Shown piece after piece: positions 1 to 12,124 of a stretch of 64,000 nt of DNA. The translations under genes were made by a program, and so were the position numbers. Numbering within the stretch: position 1 is the first letter of the stretch; each line of letters starts with the position of its first letter. The stretch spans positions 1 through 64,000 of the forward strand of contig WNNJ02000010.1 of the NCBI GenBank assembly GCA_012934845.2, written 5' to 3'. The stretch comes from Pomphorhynchus laevis (lineage: Eukaryota > Acanthocephala > Palaeacanthocephala > Echinorhynchida > Pomphorhynchidae). The notes beneath the pieces were generated by a model. It had not been told where the DNA came from. It worked only from the letters and a program-made list of their open reading frames with translations, and ran no database searches.

Positions 1-3000
1 TTATTAATCAGTTTTCATTTCACATATTTTATTTATCCACTGTTTTCGCACAGAAACCAGCTACGGTATCATTCCTTTATCACTTCCAACTCCATAGACC
101 ATAACTCACAACATGCCGGATTTTAGCCTGAAGTATTTGTATTGTGTCGGCTAAAGGATGTGTACCGCTGTAGTTTCCTTTTGAATCCTATATGCACTTT
201 CAGATTCGAACCTAGGTTATTTCGATTTGTAGGTCCACGCCTTATGTATTTATTGATAATCATTATTAATCAGTTTTCATTTCACATATTTTATTTATCC
301 ACTGTTTTCGCACAGAAACCAGCTACGGTATCATTCCTTTATTACTTCTAACTCCATTCACATTGACTCACAACATGCCGGATTTTAGCCTGAAGTATTT
401 GTATTGTGTCGGATAAAGGATGTGTACCGCTGTAGTTTCCTTTTGAATCCTATATGCACTTTCAGATTCGAACCTAGGTTATTTCGATTTGTAGGTCCAC
501 GCCTTATGTATTTATTGATAATCATTATTAATCAGTTTTCATTTCACATATTTTATTTATCCACTGTTTTCGCACAGAAACCAGCTACGGTATCATTCCT
601 TTATTACTTCTAACTCCATTCACATTGACTCACAACATACCAGATTTTAGCCTGATGTATTTGTATTGTTTCGGATAAAGGATGTGTACCGCTGTAGTTT
701 CCTTTTGAATCCTATATGCACTTTCAGATTCGAACCTAGGTTATTTCGATTTGTGGGTCCACGCCTTATGTATTTATTGATAATCATTATTAATCAGTTT
801 TCATTTCACATATTTTATTTATCCACTGTTTTCGCACAGAAACCAGCTACGGTATCATTCCTTTATTACTTCCAACTTCATAGACCATAACTCACAACAT
901 ACCAGATTTTAGCCTGATGTATTGGTATTGTTTCGGCTAAAGGATGTGTACCGCTGTAGTTTCCTTTTGAATCCTATATGCACTTTCAGATTCGAACCTA
1001 GGTTATTTCGATTTGTAGGTCCACGCCTTATGTATTTATTGATAATCATTATTAATCAGTTTTCATTTCACATATTTTATTTATCCACTGTTTTCGCACA
1101 GAAACCAGCTACGGTATCATTCCTTTATTACTTCCAACTTCATAGACCATAACTCACAACATGCCGGATTTTAGCCTGAAGTATTTGTATTGTGTCGGCT
1201 AAAGGATGTGTACCGCTGTAGTTTCCTTTTGAATCCTATATGCACTTTCAGATTCGAACCTAGGTTATTTCGATTTGTGGGTCCACGCCTTATGTATTTA
1301 TTGATAATCATTATTAATCAGTTTTCATTTCACATATTTTATTTATCCACTGTTTTCGCACAGAAACCAGCTACGGTATCATTCCTTTATTACTTCTAAC
1401 TCCATTCACATTGACTCACAGCATACCAGATTTTAGCCTGATGTATTGGTATTGTTTCGGATAAAGGATGTGTACCGCTGTAGTTTCCTTTTGAATCCTA
1501 TATGCACTTTCAGATTCGAACCTAGGTTATTTCGATTTGTGGGTCCACGCCTTATGTATTTATTGATAATCATTATTAATCAGTTTTCATTTCACATATT
1601 TTATTTATCCACTGTTTTCGCACAGAAACCAGCTACGGTATCATTCCTTTATTACTTCTAACTCCATTCACATTGACTCACAACATGCCGGATTTTAGCC
1701 TGAAGTATTTGTATTGTGTCGGATAAAGGATGTGTACCGCTGTAGTTTCCTTTTGAATCCTATATGCACTTTCAGATTCGAACCTAGGTTATTTCGATTT
1801 GTAGGTCCACGCCTTATGTATTTATTGATAATCATTATTAATCAGTTTTCATTTCACATATTTTATTTATCTACTGTTTTCGCACAGAAACCAGCTACGG
1901 TATCATTCCTTTATTACTTCTAACTCCATTCACATTGACTCACAACATGCCGGATTTTAGCCTGAAGTATTTGTATTGTGTCGGATAAAGGATGTGTACC
2001 GCTGTAGTTTCCTTTTGAATCCTATATGCACTTTCAGATTCGAACCTAGGTTATTTCGATTTGTAGGTCCACGCCTTATGTATTTATTGATAATCATTAT
2101 TAATCAGTTTTCATTTCACATATTTTATTTATCTACTGTTTTCGCACAGAAACCAGCTACGGTATCATTCCTTTATTACTTCCAACTTCATAGACCATAA
2201 CTCACAACATGCCGGATTTTAGCCTGATGTATTTGTATTGTTTCGGATAAAGGATGTGTACCGCTGTAGTTTCCTTTTGAATCCTATATGCACTTTCAGA
2301 TTCGAACCTAGGTTATTTCGATTTGTAGGTCCACGCCTTATGTATTTATTGATAATCATTATTAATCAGTTTTCATTTCACATATTTTATTTATCCACTG
2401 TTTTCGCACAGAAACCAGCTACGGTATCATTCCTTTATTACTTCCAACTTCATAGACCATAACTCACAACATGCCGGATTTTAGCCTGAAGTATTTGTAT
2501 TGTGTCGGCTAAAGGATGTGTATTGCTGTAGTTTCCTTTTGAATCCTATATGCACTTTCAGATTCGAACCTAGGTTATTTCGATTTGCAGGTCCACGCCT
2601 TATGTATTTATTGATAATCATTATTAATCAGTTTTCATTTCACATATTTTATTTATCCACTGTTTTCGCACAGAAACCAGCTACGGTATCATTCCTTTAT
2701 TACTTCTAACTCCATTCACATTGACTCACAGCATACCAGATTTTAGCCTGATGTATTGGTATTGTGTCGGATAAAGGATGTGTACCGCTGTAGTTTCCTT
2801 TTGAATCCTATATGCACTTTCAGATTCGAACCTAGGTTATTTCGATTTGTGGGTCCACGCTTTATGTATTTATTGATAATTATTATTAATCAGTTTTCAT
2901 TTCACATATTTTATTTATCCACTGTTTTCGCACAGAAACCAGCTACGGTATCATTCCTTTATTACTTCTAACTCCATTCACATTGACTCACAACATGCCG

Positions 3001-3264
3001 GATTTTAGCCTGAAGTATTTGTATTGTGTCGGCTAAAGGATGTGTACCGCTGTAGTTTCCTTTTGAATCCTATATGCACTTTCAGATTCGAACCTAGGTT
3101 ATTTCGATTTGTGGGTTCACGACTTATGTATTTATTGATAATTATTAATCAGTTTTCATTTCACATATTTTATTTATCTGCTGTTTTCGCACAGAAACCA
3201 GCTACGGTATCATTCCTTTATTATTTCTAACTCCATTCACATTGACTCACAGCATACCAGATTT
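1..3264. repeat. 262-bp satellite array
   Basis: About 12.5 head-to-tail monomers repeat with a period of exactly 262 bp, and the array is cut by the left window edge. Monomers are nearly identical. The variable part is a stretch of about 60 bp that comes in two main versions (cattcacattgactc versus catagaccataactc; gaagtatttg versus gatgtattgg). Each monomer contains GATTCGAACCTAGG, a tRNA B-box-like motif read on the minus strand, and its sequence matches the SINE beside it at 3265-3450. It therefore looks like a tandem amplification of part of that SINE. The 68-76 aa open frames in each monomer change frame from unit to unit (262 is not a multiple of 3) and are not genes. Confidence 0.97.
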
Positions 3265-3700
3265 TAGCCTGCTGTATTGGTATTGTTTTGTCTGCTACTT
3301 TGGTTCAATGTTACACCTGGACTGATCAGAAGGGTGTATAGTTTCCTTTTGTACACTATTTGCATTTTCACATTCGAACCTAATTATTTCGATCGGTGGA
3401 TCCACGCATTACCGACTAGGCTAACCATCCTGCACAGCTAGAAATTCTTGATGATATGAAACCCTCAATGTATTGAATTTCTGAAACCGTATTTTCCGAT
3501 ATGCATTTTTAAGCATTCGTTCTTTATATTTAACACTGATGTGATCATGGGATCATTGAATCGGTGCTGATGATCATTTGATGTATTCTTTCATTTATTA
3601 TTTAAATTTTGCTAGATCACATTAGGTGATGTCGCATCAGAAACCAGCTACGGTATCATTCCTTCATTACTTTCAACTCTCTCTGTATATATTGACTAGC
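3265..3700 (-). repeat. tRNA-derived SINE (family S1), satellite parent
   Basis: The satellite ends at about 3264 and related but diverged sequence follows. Read on the minus strand, 3445-3380 has an A-box-like TTAGCCTAGTCGG and a B-box-like AGGTTCGAATGTG about 45 bp apart, typical of a tRNA-derived SINE head. The body continues leftward through a CTGATCAGTCC motif into the satellite-like region. A second body fragment of the same family (ending in the AATGAAGGAAT block) lies at about 3600-3690. Related copies sit at 16.04-16.33 kb and 38.2-39.0 kb. Confidence 0.75.
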
Positions 3701-4938
3701 AGTACAGCTAGAAATTCTTCAGTATATAATGTATAATAAAGTATTATTTAACCCCGATGAGATTATAAGATCATTGAATCTGTGATTGTGATAGATTCGT
3801 TCAATTATTTATGATTTAGTAATTTTTTTGCTGATAAAGTAAAATACCAAAAGCTAATATTTAATTTGGAAATTTTTACTATCAAAATAAATTATTATTT
3901 TGTTATCAAACTAATAATATTAATCGGATTTAAAAATAATCTGTAATTAGAATCAGCAAGTACCGATATATAGTGGTAGTTAATGTTATTTTATAAAATG
4001 TTTCCAGAAAGACGCAATTTAAAATCTAACAGTATCTATAAAATCGACATTTTAGTATGTATGCATACGTTGCGAACTTCTACGGTTAGTAAGACGCCGG
4101 ATCGCGATGACTTTTATAAAAACAGAGAATATTTATTACAATGGCCGATGGATATCAATATAATTAGTAAGTTTCGAAAAGCAATAATTTCTTAACGAAC
4201 ATTATAATGACTGCAGTTTAGTCGTTATTACTATTCATCAGTAAGGAATACTGCCCAATGCTGGATGCATATACCTTTATACGATCATCTAGCGGCATTA
4301 TTATCGCAATATAAAGTGTACAGCTACACCGCAAGTCACATATCTGTTACACCAGTTATCAGTAGATTGGTGATAGGAATAATCAATTTACATTAAATTA
4401 ATTGGGCCACATTCTAATGGCTTTTTACATTTATTTGCATTCTAATGATATTCAGATTGCTAATTTCAACTTCATTCAACGTATACCACAATGATATATG
4501 AAGATTGTGGCAGACATTGAATTCTACTTTATTATTAAAATTAAATAATTTCAATAATTTTAATTATTAAATAATTTTAATATAAAAACACTGATACAGC
4601 TTAAGTAGTGTAAGGTATGCTTTTTACTCATAATAAACTTATATATTTATATCTTTTTGTAAAATACAATTCTTACATTATTTTAGTGAATAATTTATTA
4701 ATAATTTTATTATGGATAATTTAGACAATATTCGTTGTTTTTAGACTATCAATTTCATTGAGTCACAAAATATAGGTTTATTATTAGCATTATATGTTTA
4801 AATTATGTATCGCCCTTTAGACTCGTTGTTTTTATCAATTTCATTAATGCTGAGTCACAAATTTATAATATGCATATATTATGTATTGCTCTGCTAAATA
4901 CTTGACTGGTAAGATTCGTAATAATACTTGACTGGTAA

Positions 4939-4974
4939 GATCAAGAGCATGCATTATGATGCATGCTCTTGATC
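4939..4974. repeat. perfect 16-bp inverted repeat
   Basis: The arm GATCAAGAGCATGCAT is followed by a 4-nt spacer (TATG) and its exact reverse complement. A shorter GCTCTTGATCGT match recurs at about 5550. Function unknown. Confidence 0.9.
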
Positions 4975-6194
4975 GTTTGCTTGTAATCCAATACTCTGAC
5001 AATAAAATCTTACAAGAGTTATACTCTGTGAAACTGTTTTCCTATCGCGTCTAAATGATTTTGATTCATTTATTAAATTTAAAATTTTTGAGCAACAAAC
5101 AAATTTATTTTTTATATATTGTTGCATATATTGTATATATATTTTATATAAAATATATTGTATATATTGTATATTTTTTTGTATATTGTATATTTATACA
5201 TCAGAAAAACCAACACAATTTGTTCTTTAAATTTTGTTGAAAATCGTTTTCTTACATTCAACTTTACATAATTTAAATTGCATAGATTTTACATTATTTT
5301 TGTCTAATTCAAGAAGAAAGAATTATGAATGCATGATTTAGACAAGACTCGTTGCTTTTTAAATCATCAATTTTATTAACGATAAGTCACATAATATTGG
5401 TTCATATTATTAGCATGTGATAAAGTCAATATCACACTGTTAAATACTTGGGTGGCACTCACAGCTTCATCAGAGAGATTAAATATCCAACTTTGATGCT
5501 TTGAGTTTTAGCCTCCTTCAGGATTCAAACTAACATTTTTATAATTATCGTAGTACGCTCTTGATCGTCAGAATTACCATGAAATCCCAATATTTGTTCT
5601 TTTGCATTAGTCATTCAAGCGTTGTTTCTGTATTTTATTTAAACTCGCCATGTATGAATTATTATGAAAACCGGTTAAATAAAATTTTGTCGTGAACTTT
5701 AATTTCGTAAATCATGAGTCAAGAAGCCCATATCGTTAAAACTAACTTTTTGATATACGTTTTGATATTATATTATAATATGTTATATCATGGAATGCAC
5801 AATTAAATTATAATTTAATTATATGATTAAAATAATCTCTTTTGTAAATTATTTGATGTTTTTATGTTATACGAAGAAATATATATTTGACTAAGTTTAA
5901 CGATTGTCTGATACTACTGATCATGTCATTTGGGCCCCTTTAATAAATCTTTCATTAGTTAAAATCGGTAAAATGAAGATGCAATCGTTTATTATAAAGA
6001 CGTATATTATTTAACCGATAATATAAAATTTTGATAAAATATTAATAAATACGAGTCATTAAATTTTATTGCAAATGCATTAGACCTAGTTTTGCTACTT
6101 CCTAGATATATCAACCTTTACGTTTGATGATTTGTTTTACCTAATGATAAAAGTATCCTTTTACCTAACTCAATGATATAATATATCATCGAAA

Positions 6195-6345
6195 TTTTGA
6201 TGACTATTTTTTATTCTGGACTCTACTTTAATCCTATCTATACACCAACAGCAGTACATTTCAGTATTGGTGGATCTTATCAGCTATTGATCCAATACCT
6301 ACGTTTCACGTTTAGGTCATTTTAATTTTGGCTAACAATAACTTG
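6195..6345 (-). repeat. SINE-B copy
   Basis: Minus-strand copy of the dispersed repeat also found at 22.06-22.16, 34.61-34.80, 35.39-35.47 and 35.70-35.87 kb. The diagnostic core is a hairpin with arms GUAUUGG and CCAAUAC around a loop with a UGAUGAG-like motif, followed by CTGAAATGTA. Confidence 0.75.
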
Positions 6346-6784
6346 ACTCGTCTGATTTATTGGCAATTAGATTTAATGAAATACTTTTTAATACTTACAT
6401 TCTAACATTTTTAAAATTTAATTATCAATAAAACAATTTGCCTTCAATAGGTTAAACTTACATGTCGACTTTTATTGTATATTTAATATCCACATTAATT
6501 GTTTAATCCAAAAATCAACTTCTCGCACATGCCCCAAGTTACTAGTATTTTACATCCAAGTATTGAATCTTTTATAGATTCTAAAAAATAGTTCCAAATA
6601 CTATATATACATTAAAAATGCCATACTCATGTGTAAAATACTAGTAACTAGATTTAGTTCAAGAATTTACAAACTTTTATCGGATTAAGCAATGAAAGAG
6701 GATTTGTTTTACCTTTGAATTACACGATATATGAATAAATATATAAATAGCATAAATAATAAATATATTTAATTATTTGTTTAG

Positions 6785-6966
6785 ATAACCATACGTTACA
6801 TAAGTGGTATCTTGTTGATGCCGGTAAGGTTACACGCATTACTGGAATATTAACAAAAGGCGATTTGATTGACAAGGCTTGTTGGGTGAAAGCTTTCAAT
6901 ATAAGATATAGTAAAGACGGTATTAGTTGGAAGATATATAAGGATTCAATTGACAAACACTTTAAG
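6785..6966 (+). CDS. F5/8 type C (discoidin) domain gene, exon a
   Basis: An internal exon of a host gene. After a pyrimidine-rich acceptor (TTTGTTTAG), the frame reads through 60 codons with the core pattern of a discoidin domain: KWYLVDAGKVTRITGI, then WVKAFNIRYSKDGISWKIYKD. This corresponds to the family pattern of W-x-Q-x-D-L-G, T-G-I-x-T-x-G and W-V-x-x-Y-x-V-x-Y-S-x-D-G-x-x-W. It ends in AAG|GTACAA, a consensus donor in phase 0. These domains are usually extracellular and bind phospholipid, carbohydrate or protein ligands in adhesion proteins, receptors and secreted factors; which of these this gene encodes cannot be told. The N-terminal third of the domain, including the first cysteine, should lie in an upstream exon that I could not find. 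Confidence 0.87.
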
Positions 6967-8319
6967 GTACAAATAAATTTGAAATCGCAATTTAACGCAA
7001 CAATCTAATTTCTTTGTCTTACTCGTTTCTCCGATAGAAAAATTCTTGAAATACTTTCAAAGCAGAATTCCGAGCACTTTAAAAGATTTCATTAAACTAA
7101 ATCAATATTGATAGCACCACAAATGCTTTAATTAACATAAATGACGTCATCCGAAATAATCTGTATATGATTTATTATGATTATCCTCATGGCACATTCA
7201 ATTTATGCCATCATACTTGAGTGAACGTAAGCGATACATATTCCTCGCATGTGTAAGAATATAGTATTGGGATACTATATCTATAAGTGTCTCACAGCTT
7301 AATTTACTATATCTAATGTTATTTGGAATTTTTCGATGACTTTAAATACGTATGATCCAATTCATTATGTTGTACATACGCTGATGATATTACAATTATT
7401 AATGTAGCTCTAATACAGATCCAAAATCCAATAAATTAATTCAGAATGAAATAATAGCTCACATACAAAAATAAACTCTTAAAAATAATTTGCCTTTGAA
7501 TTTGGCTAAATCCAATACAATTCGCTAAGCTTCGAAATCATATCCGTTTAGGGTTAGCAGTTTAGGTTACCAGTATCATCGATTAAATAAAACAATTTTA
7601 AAAAGCGATCTTTGTAGGCATTTTTAAGTTTTCTTTAATCTATTTATTTATTTTTATTAGTTTTCAAATAATGATTATAATAACAATCACCGAAGATAAA
7701 TGTTGTTTTCAATAATATGTAAAAGAAATATGTATTCAAATAAAGACTTGTTGATATATTGAATATATGATATATTAATTATTTAATATTAAAAAATGAA
7801 TAGTTTTAATATATTTAAACTATTCATTTAATATTTCTAACAATTTAATATTAAATTAATTAATATTAATATTAATTGACTATTTTTAGTCAAAATAGTC
7901 AATTTAAATTTAATATTTTTGACGCTATTTTAGGTCCCACAGCTAGTAGCATTTAAACGTATCCCACTACTGGATATTTACGATATTAATAATATTTGCC
8001 GGTTATTACTTCCGTAATAACCACAAAACTACAGTTTAATGGTTATTACGACTTAGTTGTAATAACGACTATATACGATAATCATTAAGATTGCTCGTTT
8101 CAACATTATTCGGCGTCTACCACAATGAAATTGTAAACTTTACACTCAATTTCGTTAGCTTTTCATTCGATCACGTAACTTGTGCATTTAATTTAAATTT
8201 AAACTCATCTCTTTCACTTTTATTTATTCTATGTAGTTCTACTAAAACTATTTATCGGTATTAATATCATTAACTACGATATTAGTAGCAAATATTTCGA
8301 GATTTTAGAAGCGAATTTG

Positions 8320-8862
8320 TGCAGCTAATGCAGCAATGCGTTCTTTGTACAGGTCTGCCGTGGTGAAGCATGAATTGAGTCTTGGGGCGAAGCTTTCTGT
8401 TTACCACGCAATCTTCGTTCCTATCTTAACCTATGGTCATGAGCTTTGGGTTATGACCGAAATGATAATATCTCGGATACAGGCGACCGAAATGAGGTTC
8501 TTTCGCGGTGTGGCCGGTCTTATTCTTAAAGATAAGGTTAGGAATTCGGTCATCCGGGATGGACTTGCAGGAAAGTCGCTGCTTCTCCACATGTAGAAAG
8601 TCAGCTGATGTGGCCTAGGCACGTTTAAAGGACGTCTAAAGATTGCCTTCCACGGAGGGTTTATCAGGCTGGACTCTCGGGAAAGAGACCTCGAGGTAGA
8701 ACTTGGTACCGGTGGAGATATCAAACCTCGAAACTGGCCAAAGACTGTCTTGAACTATCTGAAAGAGAACACTGATCTGTCGCCCAGGATCGCGATATCT
8801 GGAGTAGTTTGGTACGTGTACTGCCTCCACGAACCGACACCCGGGCCAGTGATCATTCCCTA
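8320..8862 (+). mobile_element. RTE-like LINE, 3'-terminal fragment
   Basis: The frame at 8336-8596 matches the C-terminal region of a widespread non-LTR reverse transcriptase: VVKHELSLGAKLSVYHAIF, LTYGHELWVMTE, SRIQATEM and the RNSVIR block. After a stop at about 8594 the remainder of the tail continues in other frames to a conserved end around CCGGGCCAGTGATC. Stops and frame changes show it is dead, and it lacks the catalytic RT core (5'-truncated). Relatives lie at 32350-32640 (+) and 36683-36919 (-). Confidence 0.8.
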
Positions 8863-8874
8863 AGCTAACTTTTC

Positions 8875-9716
8875 ATATCCGCGTCTAATTGTCTTCGTGC
8901 TATATCAGAACATCTAATTTCTTTGCGCATGTCCCTCAATCCTACCAAATCTAAAGTGTTATGGATTTTACCCTCCACTGTTTCTGTTTTTCCTCCTTCT
9001 CTGTATCTTCAGACCACAATTATTCCTGCTGTAGATAAACTAGTATTTCTAGATATTCACTTCGACAATAACCTGCATCTCGATCCCTTCATTCGTGATA
9101 AAACTAGGTCTTCAAATATTCTTCTCCGTGATATTCGTCTCGTCAGAAATTCTCTAGACTTTAGTTCATGTAAATCTCTTATCTCCTCCCTTCTTTTCCC
9201 ACGTATTGATAAATGTCTTAGCCTTCTCGTCTTCTCTTCAAAGTCATCCCTTAAATCTCTTCAGCGCCTCATTAACACTGCTGTGCGCATCCTTTTTCGA
9301 CTTCGTAAATACGATAATTTCTCCAATTTATCAAAAATTGGATGGCTAAGTATTAAACATCGCATTCGGTTTCGTCTGCTTTGTCTAACTTATCGCCTTC
9401 TCCATTGTAATTATCCTTCTTATCTCTATCTGCCAACTCTAAGTGAATCCTGCTCTCTTTCTACTCACCTACGTTCCTGTGATTCTTCTTCTGCTACATG
9501 TACCTCTTCACTCAACCAACTTCGGCCGTCGATCCCTACATATCGCTGCTCCTCTCCTTTGGCATTCCATGCCTGATCATCAGCGATCATCACCCTTGCT
9601 CCAATTTTTCAAAAAGCAACTAAAATCGATGCTACTAAACGAGTAACTTTTTTTATCTGTTTTGCTTTTATGGGCTTGTAAGCACACAGTCTGTGTGCAT
9701 TTGCCACATTAAAAAA
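8875..9716 (+). mobile_element. CR1/L2-like LINE, 5'-truncated copy
   Basis: Encodes the post-catalytic part of the same reverse transcriptase family as the LINE at 59.7-64 kb: SLRMSLNPTKSKVLWILP, DKLVFLDIHFDNNL, FIRDKTRSSNILLRD, then AAVRIL-like and RLRKYDNF blocks. The main frame (8923-9576) shifts near 9530 into another frame holding the terminal AAPLLWHSMPDH block (ends at 9646). The 3' end TGCATTTGCCACATTAAA is shared with the other copies. It is truncated just downstream of where the YADD motif would be. Confidence 0.88.
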
Positions 9717-9819
9717 CTTTCTATTTTTTATTATATTAATATATATTATTATATATTATTATAATATATTATTTATATTATTTAATATAAATAATCAATA
9801 TATATGTATATAATTTTAG

Positions 9820-9964
9820 GAGTTTCAAGGAAATTTCGATTCTCTAACAGAGCGAGTACACTTTTTAAATGTACCATTTAACGCTCGATTTGTCTATGTG
9901 TATCCGACTAGATGGAATAATCTACCGTTGATGAAGATAAACTTACGCGGTTGTGAATTACTGG
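9820..9964 (+). CDS. F5/8 type C (discoidin) domain gene, exon b
   Basis: Continues exon a in phase: after the acceptor TAATTTTAG the frame reads EFQGNFDSLTERVHFLNVPF, then ARFVYVYPTRWNN, LPLMKINLRGCELLG. This is the C-terminal third of a discoidin domain (family pattern F-x-G-N-x-D, x-x-H-x-L-x-x-P-F-x-A-R-[FY]-x-x-x-P-x-x-W and a terminal G-C). The final cysteine that normally pairs with the missing N-terminal cysteine is present. The exon ends CTGG|GTTAGT, a good donor, leaving one base for the next codon, so the gene continues downstream. No stops; codon use looks normal, so it appears functional. Confidence 0.87.
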
Positions 9965-10289
9965 GTTAGTTCATATTGTTTTAAATTTTAAACTATAGTT
10001 TACCATTTACATAAAATAGTTTTCAAAATTTATTGTAAAAAAATAATAAAATAAATTATAAATAAATAATTAATTATAAATAAATTATTATAAATTATCA
10101 TAAATTATTAAATCAAATAAATATACAGATTATATGATAAACAATATAAATTTAAGAAAAACAAATAATTTCAAACAAAAGGTTAGCCAGTATCTAGGGA
10201 GATTATTTAACACGGGATAAATATACTCTTAATTATAGAACTAATGATAATTAATGATAATAATTAATTATCATTAATATTATTATTAA
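9965..10289. other. AT-rich low-complexity stretch
   Basis: Mostly A/T with ATAAATTATT-type repeats; no gene seen. It follows the splice donor of the discoidin exon, so it is probably intronic. Confidence 0.6.
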
Positions 10290-10705
10290 TATTAATGGAA
10301 CTAGGACGTTTTGGAACTAGGATGGAGCGAACGTTCATTGACGTTTGTATCTTCAATAATCTTGCACAATCCTATACCATTAAGTCACCATCCGCTGCAT
10401 TTGAATATCACGAAAGCAGAAAGCGAGCGAAATACAAAGAACGAATTATTGATATTGAAAATGCATCCTTTTCTCCATTCGTAGTTTCGACCAACGGCGC
10501 TATTGGACCGGCAGCGTCTGCTTTGCTGAAAAACTTAGCTAGAAAAATAGCAGATAAAAAAGGAACAGACTATAGTGATGAGATAAGCGCTTTGCGCACA
10601 TCAATCGGCATATCTTCGGCTAGAATGGTATCGGCATGTTTAAGAGCATCAAGATCAAAGATCCTGCGCCATTCTGGCAACATTCCAATACAGAGACGGT
10701 GATTA
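10290..10705 (+). pseudogene. retroelement protein C-terminal fragment
   Basis: A 135-codon frame that does not begin at a natural start. It resembles a C-terminal region common after reverse transcriptases in many invertebrate retroelements: RTFIDVCIFNN, then HESRKRAKYKERI, IDIENASFSPFVVSTNGAIG, LARKIADK and a final arginine-rich block. The FIDV motif after a conserved aromatic segment may be part of an endonuclease-like fold, but I only recognise the pattern, not the family name. It is unlikely to be a host exon. A related tail (different subfamily) is at 16.34-17.57 kb. Confidence 0.55.
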
Positions 10706-10964
10706 CATCAAATGAATACTTATTTTAATTTTGTTTGTTTTAAATGAGCCCATTTGCGGGATACCTTGAATGTAATTTTTGAAATAAATCAGGTATATTA
10801 AAAAAATTATTAATATTAATAATAATATTAGCAATAATTATATTTTGCCACTGGCAGTGAGGTGAAAGCTTTAGAGGTGATTTGATTTGCATAAATACAA
10901 ATCAAATCATATTTTTTCAGCTACAATGGAGTTCATGCTCTGAGGTGAATGCATTCCTTAAAAC

Positions 10965-11291
10965 CACAAAACAACAAAATATTATTAAAAATAAATTTAA
11001 ACTCTTAAGCAAAAGGTTTTTATGGATGGATAATAAATAATATGCTTTGTATTAGAATAAGATACACTCAATAATCAAATTTCATATGAAGAAGTACGTC
11101 ATAGCGTGTATTTGACCTCGCTGCTATGTTTGGTCGAGTAATAGGGGCCTAAACATGATAACATAGAAGTTCCTCCTGATGACTTATAATTTTAACTTGA
11201 TATAATTGATATAATTTTAACTTGAAATGTTATATGATTATTTATTATTTATCTATATATCGTATAAAATACGTAGACTCAGTTAGCTGAT
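10965..11291 (+). mobile_element. PLE family P1, 3'-end fragment
   Basis: Begins inside the last codons of the P1 reverse transcriptase (matching the KFKLLSGKFLWMDNK end, with changes) and runs through the P1 3' end to ACGTAGACTCAGTTAGCTGA. The structured block around 11119-11185 is diverged, so this is an older copy than 24.1-25.7 kb. Confidence 0.85.
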
Positions 11292-12124
11292 CTGATTTGT
11301 AATGATTGGTGTCCTTATATGAAGAAATACCGAAGCGACAAATGCATGTGAAGTCGCAATTGTGTAAGGCCAGTCTATTTCGACAATAATGATGATGTAG
11401 CATATTTTCAATGCTGAAAATATGCGAATATATTAAAAGGATAATTATTCTTGGCTCTTTTGTTGGAAAATCTAAATTCGTTGATGACTACATCAAAAGC
11501 AGTGTTGATAGCTGGTGCTATACGATCAAAAACCTGATTGAATATTGTATAATTTGGAGAGTGAGAAGTTGTATTTAATAAAAATTCGAACTTTTAATAA
11601 TCACTCTCTCCTAATTATACAATATCTAAAGAATGAGTAAACAATCAATTTATAACAAATTAAACCTCAAAATAATTCAGAGGGACATATTTCTGTCTAT
11701 CAGAAGATAAAGAGACGACTTATTGAAGACAAAAGTCGACGATATGCTAGATAAAAATCCCGAACGTAAGAATGCAATGAAATATGCATCCGAGAAGGGC
11801 GCATCCGCATGCCCTGCAACTAAATAGGCAAATATTAAATGAAATAATTCATTTAATTGAAATGAGACTCGCTAGGGATTGTATAAATTATTAAGAGAAA
11901 CGGCCGTATCCAGCATTGAAACGAAGAAAAAAGAATCAATTTTTCTCCAATATTTCGCCTATTATTTGAAGGCATTTTCAAGGACATATAATACAAAGAA
12001 AAAATACAAGTATGAACAACAAGACAGTATGTCAAACAAGTAAAAATTCAACACTACACAAAATTAAATATCTTCATTTGGAATGAAAAAAAATTATATC
12101 TAAAATTACCTGTTAAATATTTGT
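11292..12124. other. unassigned sequence with one repeated block
   Basis: No gene recognised. The block at about 11925-11980 recurs at about 12663-12720, so this stretch is partly duplicated with the neighbouring LINE remnant. A 60-codon minus frame at 11853-12035 has no domain. Confidence 0.5.

Larger units (their letters stand above)
3701..6784. other. AT-rich noncoding stretch
   Basis: No supportable gene. It probably lies upstream of, or in an intron of, the discoidin gene that begins to be visible at 6785. It contains a diverged repeat seen three times (about 4.70, 4.82 and 5.33 kb: GACAAGACTCGTTG-like followed by AGTCACA), a perfect palindrome at 4939-4974 and one SINE-B copy at 6195-6345. 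A 70-codon frame at 3983-4195 has no recognisable domain. Confidence 0.6.
6967..9819 (+). other. intron of discoidin gene, filled with LINE fragments
   Basis: Spans from the GTACAA donor to the TAATTTTAG acceptor. It contains AT-rich sequence with an inverted repeat around 7795-7835, an RTE-like LINE tail (8320-8862) and a CR1/L2-like LINE tail (8875-9716), both on the same strand as the gene. The last 100 bp before the acceptor are an AT dinucleotide-like tract. Confidence 0.7.

Noticed and set aside
1-3264. Twelve similar open frames of 68-76 codons
   Set aside because: They are the same satellite sequence read in shifting frames (262-bp period) and begin at non-ATG codons; not genes.
3983-4195. 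70-codon frame as upstream discoidin exon
   Set aside because: No match to the N-terminal third of the domain and no cysteine in the expected place.
6720-6956. 78-codon minus-strand frame
   Set aside because: Antisense shadow of the discoidin exon at 6785-6966.
10290-10705. Third exon of the discoidin gene
   Set aside because: Sequence matches a retroelement protein tail, and no splice acceptor with the right phase was seen.
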